Source: Scheffersomyces stipitis CBS 6054
Lineage: Eukaryota; Ascomycota; Pichiomycetes; Serinales; Debaryomycetaceae
Reading direction: 5' to 3'
Length of the DNA stretch: 64,000 nucleotides
Assembly (NCBI RefSeq): GCF_000209165.1
Contig: NC_009043.1
Coordinates: forward strand, 744,001-808,000
How positions within the stretch are numbered: the stretch's first letter is position 1; every line of letters begins with the position of its first letter. The position numbers and the translations under genes were made by a program. Below, piece by piece: positions 56,798-64,000 of the stretch. The notes beneath the pieces were generated by a model. The model was not told where the DNA came from, searched no databases, and saw only the letters and a program-made list of their open reading frames with translations.

Positions 56798-58327
56798 ATG
56801 GGTCTCCTTACAACGGCCAAGAGGATCGCGTCCACAGACGAGTTGGACCTCCAGAATGTCGATCCCGGCACTATTCGCATTGATTGTTCTGGAGCCTATA
56901 TTGGTAATGACATACTTTTGAGAGACAACCTCATCCAGGAAAAGCGCAAAAACTCAATCAACGGCTGCTATGTGTCCAGTTCTGAGTCGCTGGCTACTGC
57001 AAGCAGCTCTCCTACTCCAGAAGCTTCTTCCGAAGACGAGAATGCTGATGGTGACGACGAAGAGGATAACAGCTCGACTTCCACTGCATCCACTGCTAGA
57101 ATACCCAGAGACGCCTCTGTAGTTTCGGGATCTGGTCCAGCTTTTCGTACCTCTGCTAAAAAGAACCTTCAGCTTGCATACAACGGCCTGGTTGTCGTTG
57201 ACGAGGAGTTGGAATTGCCTTCTGACGACTACGACTTGACCAAAAACATCACTCTACCACAGCATAACCTGGAAATTATCCATATCTCTGTCGATATTGG
57301 CGGAACCCTCACCAAACTAGTTTACTTCACCAAATCCACAGTCAATGACATCGGGGGTGGCAAATTGCACTTCAAAGACTTCCAGACCGAAAACTTCAAA
57401 CACGAGGCTCTAAAGTTCATGATAAAGTTAATATCCAAATCGTGTCATCGTGAGGAACACACACCTATTACATACATCATGGCTACGGGTGGAGGGGCGC
57501 ATAAGTTTTACGAACTCATGACGAAAACGTTCCGTAAGCACAAATTGCCCATGAAGATTATTGCCAAAGATGAGATGGAGTGCCTTATCAAAGGATTGAA
57601 CTGGTTGATCACCAAGATTCCAAACGAGATCTTTACCTACGACTTGGTGCAGGATGATACCAAGTTCATTGCTAAATCGTTGCAGGAAGAGCAAGACATA
57701 TTCCCCTACCTCCTTGTAAATATCGGTAGTGGGGTGTCGATGATCAAGGTCGTTGGACCTGGTCCAGAGGGCTTTGAGAGAATAGGCGGTTCGTCTTTGG
57801 GTGGAGGAACACTCTGGGGGTTACTTTCGTTGTTGACCGACGCAAAGGACTACAATGAGATGTTGGAGATGGCGCAGCGAGGCGATAACGAGAACATCGA
57901 CTTGTTGGTGGGTGATATTTATGGCACAAATTACAACAAAATCGGCTTGAAAGCAAACAACATTGCATCTTCGTTTGCCAAAGTGTTCAAAAAGTTGAGA
58001 TTCACTAACGGACGTAAACTCACGCCAGCAGAAAAGTTGGCCCAGTTCCGTTCTGAAGACATAGCTCGTTCGCTCTTATACTCTGTATCTAACAACATTG
58101 GCCAGATTGCCTACTTACAAGCTCTTCGGTTCAATCTCAAACGTATCTACTTTGGTGGAAGCTACATCTCCGGTCACAAACAGACCATCCACACCTTGAG
58201 CTATGCCGTTAATTTCTGGTCTAAAGGAGACATGCAATCATACTTTTTGAGACACGAAGGCTACTTAGGCAGTGTGGGAGCATTCATGATGGGCCCAAAC
58301 CACGAAAGCAGTTTACAGGAAAAATAG
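56798..58327 (+). CDS. CAB1: Pantothenate kinase
   Basis: First enzyme of coenzyme A synthesis (ATP plus pantothenate to 4'-phosphopantothenate). 509 residues from the ATG at 56798; the frame opens at a TTG at 56765. The eukaryotic type II kinase core runs from about residue 155. DIGGTLTKLVYF is the ATP-binding start, then MATGGGAHKFYE, LLVNIGSGVSMIKV, GGSSLGGGTLWGLLSL, GDIYGTNYNKIGLK and YFGGSYISGH, all intact. S. cerevisiae Cab1 is about 367 residues. Here the N-terminus is longer, with an acidic Ser-rich segment at about residues 60-105 (EDENADGDDEEDN) like regulatory leaders of larger pantothenate kinases. Confidence 0.95.
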   Translation: MGLLTTAKRIASTDELDLQNVDPGTIRIDCSGAYIGNDILLRDNLIQEKRKNSINGCYVSSSESLATASSSPTPEASSEDENADGDDEEDNSSTSTASTARIPRDASVVSGSGPAFRTSAKKNLQLAYNGLVVVDEELELPSDDYDLTKNITLPQHNLEIIHISVDIGGTLTKLVYFTKSTVNDIGGGKLHFKDFQTENFKHEALKFMIKLISKSCHREEHTPITYIMATGGGAHKFYELMTKTFRKHKLPMKIIAKDEMECLIKGLNWLITKIPNEIFTYDLVQDDTKFIAKSLQEEQDIFPYLLVNIGSGVSMIKVVGPGPEGFERIGGSSLGGGTLWGLLSLLTDAKDYNEMLEMAQRGDNENIDLLVGDIYGTNYNKIGLKANNIASSFAKVFKKLRFTNGRKLTPAEKLAQFRSEDIARSLLYSVSNNIGQIAYLQALRFNLKRIYFGGSYISGHKQTIHTLSYAVNFWSKGDMQSYFLRHEGYLGSVGAFMMGPNHESSLQEK

Positions 58328-59433
58328 AGATGACTAACGACTAGATGTATTTATTTATGGTATTCTATATTCTATGAGTATTGTAAGGAGATGTAGCAAA
58401 TAGAGGTAGTATAGAGAAATAGTAAAGAAGAAAGAATATAGATATAATATAGAGAAACAAGTAAGAAGACGTAGAAACCAGTATTGTAGCCTCTGAGGTT
58501 TTTATCGCAGGGTGCAAATTTCTGTAACCTTATCGCGCTTTGCGCTATTTCCATGAGATAACACAAAGAAGTCTGGAGTATAGAAGATGGACTAGATCGA
58601 TGACAAGAAAAGAAGGTAGATAAGGTATAGACGAAGGGGGTGGTTGAGCATGTGGTGATCCACTATTTGAATTATAGTAGCGTAGTTGAAAAATGAAAAA
58701 GCATTTCCAGGCGTGGTACTCGGTATTTCTTCTGCAGTAAGAAGTAGTTCAAAATAGCGGAAATTTTGAAAGTCATATGAATTTTGTGCCTGGGAACTGA
58801 AAGTAATGGGGCATCTCTGACTGGCTGTACTCGTCTGTAGTAGGAGATCTTGTCTAATGAGAAAACTCGCAGTATCTCAACTTATCTGCTTGATTTGTAC
58901 TGCTTCTGTCCATCTCATCTCGTCCCTGGTTAGCTTCTGTCACATTTCTTGTTGTGCAACGTTCCATGGCAGTTCCATTTAGGTAGTATTTTTCTGTACC
59001 GAGTCTGCTTTATGTAACGAGAATAGCGAGGATTAATACTGAGGCAACCATGGCCCATTCTAATTTAATTATTTCTACCTTGGTTAATCTTGCTTGTTTC
59101 AGAATACCATTAACTGTGGCATCCACACCGTGGATCAACATGACCTCTCTTTCACGACTGGATACCTCAGAGAAGTCATCCTCTTGTCGGATATCTACTG
59201 GGTATTCGGTACGGCGGGGACTTCTTTCTACCGATGACTCTCACTAAATCCACCACGGTGCAGTGACACTCCGCACTGCAGTTTGGCCGTGGTACCAACA
59301 TTGTGTTGCAGTTCGTTTTAGCGACGCCTACATAAAAATTTTTAATGATTTCCGTTTCCACCATAAACGTTTATTTCTTCTTTTCTGTATAAATACCGCT
59401 GTAGTTCCCCCACAACCGCATTGATGCTGGACC
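58328..59433. other. CAB1 3' flank and PEX25 promoter
   Basis: 1.1 kb, AT-rich near CAB1, more mixed towards PEX25. The 65-codon frame at 59050-59247 is not accepted. No element was recognised. Confidence 0.45.
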
Positions 59434-61071
59434 ATGAATGATATCCAGGCGAATTACCAGCAGCAGCCGACTCCTCCCCATAACTCCTCCCTACCCACGT
59501 CGTTGAAGTCTCAGGCCTCTTCGCTTTCCCAGTCGCACGTACAAAATCACAATCACAATCTTGAACAAAACAATCAATTCCATAACCAACAATACACCAA
59601 CCAAACACAGCTTCCACCACAACAACAAGCTTACAACAACCGTACAGACCCCAGCAGCTACCAATATCAACAACAGCAGAATCTTCAGTCTCAATCCCAA
59701 GCACAAACGAAAAAGATCCTGCCCACTATTATACCCATAAGCCAACCCCACTATCTCTACCCCAGCCAATCTCAGCTGCTCTATTCTTACAACTCCGAGT
59801 GGATCGATACGCCTAATAACTCGCCGTCCATCAGAAATAGATACCTCAATCTCGAAATGTCGTCAACCCAAGTCGCCACAGCTGATCAAGCCAAGTTTGA
59901 AACTCCGTACAAGACCCGAGGTGCATTTGCCTACATTTCTCCCGTGGCAGACAAGCAAGGTTCCAATGCCATGAATCTTTCTACGATAGAGCCAGCCTCT
60001 GTAGGGATCGTCGATACAGCACAAATAGACGTTCAGAAACTGTTTATTGAAAAGCTGGTTACCCCTCAAGTACAGCAATTACCCCCTAAAACAGTAAAAA
60101 CATGGGACATATTCTGGGCCATGTTGAACGACATAGTCGGCAAGGATAAGATGGCCAAAATCGGGCAGTACACCTTGCGGTTATTGATTTACCATGCTGA
60201 GAAAACAGAAACGTATCTCAGCAACCCTTCCATCAACATCGGCATCATTAATGCTCGCTACAATAACAAAGAAAAACAGTTGAACTTGATTTCAAACTTC
60301 CTCAAACACCCATCGGACTTTATTAGAATCATTGTAATACTAGTGTGTTCGCTTTTCCGTGAGCGATTTGCTGGTATGGTATCTGGCTTATCTATGTATA
60401 GACAGTTTTTGCGTTTCGGTAAAACTCCTTTCAGAATAAGAGGATTAGCCAACAAGTTGTCAAGCAATATCACCTACAAGAATAACGACGTCAAGATTAA
60501 CTACCCCAACATAATGAATAGAAAGACGTTAGGTGAGGTGTTTTCGTTGTATTACGGAATCAACGACGAATCCTTGCTCTTGTACAAATTGAAATTCTTG
60601 TCTAATGAGTCGTACCACAAGTTTGTACTGCGTCACGAATCCTTTGGTTGGTACTCTGAAACATGGTTAGCTCTCTATAATGCATACGAGAACTTGCAGA
60701 ACTTAACACAACAGGAAATGGACGTAAAGATACTGATACAGGTCAAAAGCAAAGCCAAACTCTTATCTAAACAATTACTTGGAAGTGGAGCTGGTGCTGG
60801 CAATTCACTCCAGAACAAGTTTGATTTCTCGTCAGTATCTTCTTCTTCCAATGAGGACGCAAAAGTTTTGCTGGATATCCAGTTCAAGAAGAACAATGCC
60901 TGGTTGGATATCTACAAGAACATCAGTGACTTGATCTTTAATACCTATACTGTTTTCAGATTGCCACTTCCTTTCGACACGATTCAAATATGGATGGGAA
61001 TAAGTGCATCGGTGTTGAGCACAGTCAAATTGTACCGCGAAACAAAAAAGAAGATGATAGAGAAAGCGTAA
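59434..61071 (+). CDS. PEX25: Peroxisomal membrane-elongation protein Pex25
   Basis: Protein of 545 residues. The first 140 are Gln/Asn/His/Ser-rich and disordered. The rest aligns with S. cerevisiae Pex25 of the PEX11 superfamily: GKDKMAKIGQYTLRLLIYHAEK, the signature YRQFLRFGKTPFRIR, FSLYYGINDESLLLYKLKFL and RHESFGWYSETW. It promotes peroxisome membrane growth and recruits Rho1. An internal ATG at 59857 (codon 142) would give 404 residues, near the 394 of the yeast protein. It lies tail-to-tail with MCY1. Confidence 0.92.
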   Translation: MNDIQANYQQQPTPPHNSSLPTSLKSQASSLSQSHVQNHNHNLEQNNQFHNQQYTNQTQLPPQQQAYNNRTDPSSYQYQQQQNLQSQSQAQTKKILPTIIPISQPHYLYPSQSQLLYSYNSEWIDTPNNSPSIRNRYLNLEMSSTQVATADQAKFETPYKTRGAFAYISPVADKQGSNAMNLSTIEPASVGIVDTAQIDVQKLFIEKLVTPQVQQLPPKTVKTWDIFWAMLNDIVGKDKMAKIGQYTLRLLIYHAEKTETYLSNPSINIGIINARYNNKEKQLNLISNFLKHPSDFIRIIVILVCSLFRERFAGMVSGLSMYRQFLRFGKTPFRIRGLANKLSSNITYKNNDVKINYPNIMNRKTLGEVFSLYYGINDESLLLYKLKFLSNESYHKFVLRHESFGWYSETWLALYNAYENLQNLTQQEMDVKILIQVKSKAKLLSKQLLGSGAGAGNSLQNKFDFSSVSSSSNEDAKVLLDIQFKKNNAWLDIYKNISDLIFNTYTVFRLPLPFDTIQIWMGISASVLSTVKLYRETKKKMIEKA

Positions 61072-61267
61072 ACTGTCGTAGTATAATTGCAATATGCTAT
61101 GATTGAAAGTACTATAATAATAGTATGCATTGATAATGATAATGATATGATCTCATTCTATAATCCACTATACTAAATATCATATGATATCATATTATCT
61201 TCTTATCATACTATAATGATAATGCTATAATTCAATAATCATACCTGACTTAATATACACTTTAGAG
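61072..61267. other. Convergent spacer with palindromic AT-rich sequence
   Basis: Overlapping palindromes ATATCATATGATAT (61177-61190) and ATATGATATCATAT (61182-61195) sit midway between the two stop codons, with further TATCATA/TATGATA words on both sides. This could fold on either transcript and help 3'-end formation for both genes. Confidence 0.6.
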
Positions 61268-62446
61268 CTATTGTAAAACTTCATCCAAGGTAATATCATT
61301 AGGCACCTCAGCCGCCAGTTTCCAGAACTTCAGCAAATGTCTAGCCCCCAGATCACATGCGATCACTACAATTTTTTGACCTGGTCCATTCTTCAATGCT
61401 GTCTTCACGGCTGCAACACAGTTTATAGCAGCAGACGAACCCCAGAATAGCCCATCGTTGATACACAAGAACTTTGCCATACGAAGTGCCTGATTGTCTG
61501 ACACCCTTATAGCCTCTGTAATATGGGCTTCGGCCTGTTTGAAGTTCCATGTAAGTCTGTTAAGACCAATACCTTCCACTAACGTGTCTACCTGGTGTCG
61601 ACGTCTAGTTCCTTCTTTCTCTACAGTATCGTACATAACTCCGTAGTTGACTCTGTTGGCCAATCCCGAGCCCTGGGGATCTGCTAGTATGATCTTTATC
61701 TCTCTATTCTGCTCGTGTAAGTATTTAGATACTCCAGCTATAGTACCTCCAGTTCCGGAGCCATTGATAAACACATCTACGTCTTGTTCCATCTGGCGCC
61801 AGATCTCTGGGCCCGTTGTCTCGTAATGTATTCTCCAGTTAAAATCGTTCTCAAACTGGTCCGCAAAGATGGCCCTGCGCCTGTCGTTAGGGTCTTCGTT
61901 GATCTGCTGTGAGCCACACCGTGCTGCATTGGTATACTGCTGTGGGTCTACAATGGAAGCCGGTTTGACTGGATGAATGGTAGCGCCGAGTGACTTGAGG
62001 AGTTGCAATTTTTCAGGAGAAGTGTCATCTGGGAGGCATATGTGAGCATCATATCCGAGAGCGTTGGCGAGTACAGCGAAGGAGATGCCAGTGGAACCAG
62101 AAGTACCTTCAAAGATAACGTCCCCGGAGTGTGGGCGAAGGTGTCCGAGTTTTTCGTTGGCCCGGATGATAGCCAAAGCGACACGATCTTTGGCGGAGCC
62201 AGCAGGATTAGCGAGTTCGAGCTTCGCGTAGATTTTGCAGCCGGTTAGTTTAGAAAGAGACTTGATTTCTATGAGCGGAGTGTTTCCTATGAGGGACTCT
62301 ACTCCTCTTGAGCGAGGAGGGAGAGATGTAAGTTTTGTTGAAGAATTGTTCGATTGCGAGAGCTGGCGATGGAGTTCACGTAGAATTATAAGCGCTGAAA
62401 CTATAGAAGCTGATGACTGAAGTATAATTTTCCAGTTGAAACTCAT
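61268..62446 (-). CDS. MCY1: Cysteine synthase-like PLP enzyme, Ygr012w/Mcy1 type
   Basis: Protein of 392 residues. An N-terminal hydrophobic segment at about residues 7-24 likely anchors it to the mitochondrial outer membrane. The fold-type II PLP core follows: LIGNTPLIEI, NPAGSAKDRVAL with the PLP lysine (Lys86), the substrate loop EGTSGSTGIS, and GSGTGGTIAGVSKYL for the phosphate. Length and layout equal S. cerevisiae Ygr012w, a putative O-acetylserine sulfhydrylase-type enzyme. The pentapeptide EGTSGST is conserved, so activity is likely. The ATG at 62446 is the only start that includes the anchor. Confidence 0.92.
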   Translation of the reverse strand: MSFNWKIILQSSASIVSALIILRELHRQLSQSNNSSTKLTSLPPRSRGVESLIGNTPLIEIKSLSKLTGCKIYAKLELANPAGSAKDRVALAIIRANEKLGHLRPHSGDVIFEGTSGSTGISFAVLANALGYDAHICLPDDTSPEKLQLLKSLGATIHPVKPASIVDPQQYTNAARCGSQQINEDPNDRRRAIFADQFENDFNWRIHYETTGPEIWRQMEQDVDVFINGSGTGGTIAGVSKYLHEQNREIKIILADPQGSGLANRVNYGVMYDTVEKEGTRRRHQVDTLVEGIGLNRLTWNFKQAEAHITEAIRVSDNQALRMAKFLCINDGLFWGSSAAINCVAAVKTALKNGPGQKIVVIACDLGARHLLKFWKLAAEVPNDITLDEVLQ

Positions 62447-64000
62447 CTTCAGGAATCACTCTATATTTTTGCTATTAATTTTGTTGTAGAAAGCTTACAG
62501 CCTTGAAATTGAAATCAAGGTGTTGTAGAATCGAATAACTTGAGTTGGTGAAAAGTTTCTGTGCAGGAGACTTAATTGTGGAGATGAGATAGACAGTAGG
62601 AATGGAGAACTAGCTAGAGGAGAAACAGGTAGAACTACGCAGAAAGAATTGGGTATCAAGCTGTGTTGCTTCATGTATGAGGGAAATGGATGGTCGGCAA
62701 TTTCAATAGTTTCGCAGCTATTATTTGCATTTTGGCCGGGTAAACGGTTGTTACCTTGCTTTCATTTTGTCCGCAATTAAAGACTGCGATTTGCAATCGA
62801 TTCCCGAAAAGTATCAAATTAGAAGATATTCGTAGACACAGGTGACACTATTTCGATTCAAATGCTCTTAACCTGATTCCTGTTGGAGTTAAAACGTAAA
62901 GCAGACTCATATTTGAATCTGAAAAATCTCCCGATTTGACAAACTGGTTTGTGACACCTCCAAACTTGGGCGACACAAAGCAGCGCCAGATGCCAAATTC
63001 AGTGGAGCAATGATTCAGAATCAAGACGTCGCTTCTGTGCAGCGTTCTTTCTTCTCCAGAGAGGGGAAGATAGCTATCGTGTAGGTATCGTGTACAACTC
63101 TAGCTGCTCTCGGCGAAATGGAACTTGTCTCCTCCGTTGGGAGATAGACAATCGGCCGCAGAAATCAAAATGTTGGCGTAGGGTGGGCAGGTTCTTTTTG
63201 GGCATTTGAGGAGATTCTCCTTGTTTTACAAGTGTATGTATCTAAAAGTAACGGAGTTCAACTGCCAAACGGTCTCGGAGGTATTGCGGAGTGCCGGTCG
63301 TATGGAGAAAAGACTATTAGCGCCGGATATAGCTGGCGCTTAAGGTAGTGCGATTTGCGACATACTTTCAGAGCGCAACACGTAGGACTAAAATGCAGAA
63401 ACTTCGGAGCGTTGGTTGTGGCCCATGAAGTATAGGAAGATTATGTAGAAGTGTTGGTAGCTATAGCGTTGAAATAATGTATGGCGGTTGACTGGTGGCT
63501 TGATGATGTTAAATGAGATTGCGACTGGGACTGAGTTAATTAATTATTATTGAAATTTAGGAAGGTAATCTTAACGTCGATGCTAAAAAATAAACCAACT
63601 TTCGCTAATTTTGCATGTCTGCTACTGTAGAAAAGGTTGGGGAAATTAGGAATTATAGAAAAGGGGTGCAGAACACACGGAGAAGGATTCAATATAAGCT
63701 ATTCAGATTCGAGAGATAGCTCACGACTAGAGATAGCTCATGAATAGAGATAGCTCATGATTAGTAATAGCCGTTGGTATTATTTGGCCGGGATTGTGGG
63801 GCAGTTGAATAGAAAAATATACTATATAGACAGCCGCCATAATGTAGAATCTTCTGGCACTCCGGGATTCACGGTGAAGCAAAACGTCGAAGACTTAAAA
63901 GTTGTACTGACTTGGGACCTTCCAGACATGGACCTACCTCTAATCCATAACCAATTATGATTTATATGATCCATACACCAACGTGTATGTGTCTACATGT
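62447..64000. other. Gene-free right end of the window
   Basis: 1.55 kb from the MCY1 start to the window edge. It holds the 17-base repeat at 63712-63762 and a short ATG-started frame at 63757-63960 with no recognised relative that overlaps the repeat. It may be the promoter of a gene beyond the edge. Confidence 0.45.
63712..63762. repeat. 17-bp tandem repeat, three copies
   Basis: Consensus AGAGATAGCTCATGANT in three adjoining copies starting at 63712, 63729 and 63746, with one to two mismatches between copies. A minisatellite-like array in a gene-free region. Confidence 0.9.

Noticed and set aside
1..64000. CRISPR arrays, transposons, rRNA or tRNA genes
   Set aside because: I looked for regularly spaced repeats, long terminal repeats, reverse-transcriptase motifs and tRNA box pairs and found none convincing.

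Overview
This window is yeast nuclear DNA: AT-rich, mostly single-exon protein genes on both strands, small gene-to-gene distances, and spliceosomal introns carrying the TACTAAC branch site. The best guess is a CUG-Ser (CTG-clade) yeast of the Scheffersomyces/Debaryomyces kind. Leucine is written almost entirely as TTG/CTT, CTG is rare in the conserved genes, and a CTG-CTG pair in NOG2 sits where serine fits better than leucine. All protein statements here were made from the standard code, so every CTG should be re-read as Ser if that guess is right. No rRNA, tRNA, CRISPR, virus or recognisable transposon was seen.

Layout: 0.3-8 kb holds SHM2 (+), a GRX8-like glutaredoxin (-), an STL1 glycerol/proton symporter (-) with a 1.5 kb promoter, and IZH3 (-). 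8-17 kb holds an MNN4-type LicD protein (-), an unrecognised membrane protein (+) and a PX-domain protein like Ypr097w (-). 17-19.2 kb is NOG2 (+), with an intron that very likely hosts the snR191-type H/ACA snoRNA. 19.4-33.2 kb holds POP2 (-), CDC50 (-), BRE5 (-), UBC1 (-) and NOT1/CDC39 (-). 34-43.6 kb holds a TBC RabGAP (-), JLP2 (+), COX12 (-), POP6 (-), an unknown small protein (-), a DUF4259 protein (+) and AGX1 (+). 43.7-50.6 kb holds a small orphan frame (-), ATM1 (+), a two-exon 57-residue Cys-rich microgene (+) and a Ser/Asn-rich unknown (+). 51.6-62.5 kb holds a TMA108-like M1 peptidase (-), CAB1 pantothenate kinase (+), PEX25 (+) and MCY1 cysteine-synthase-like (-). The last 1.5 kb has no gene I can support.

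Functional themes: two core CCR4-NOT subunits (POP2 and the NOT1 scaffold) lie 6 kb apart, with two ubiquitin-linked genes (BRE5, UBC1) between them. SHM2 and AGX1 are the two main cytosolic/organellar routes to glycine. JLP2, COX12, POP6 and AGX1 each have a CACGTG box upstream.

The most unusual observations are these: (1) NOT1 has no in-frame ATG at its 5' end, and no ATG in any frame on its strand for about 1.2 kb around the N-terminus, which suggests non-AUG initiation or a missed 5' exon; (2) the spliced 57-residue microgene at 47266-47691, invisible to ORF calling; (3) the intronic snoRNA of NOG2; (4) a bacterial-type DUF4259 gene; (5) AGX1 with two in-frame starts separated by a mitochondrial presequence. 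I did not find a wholly new multi-gene system.
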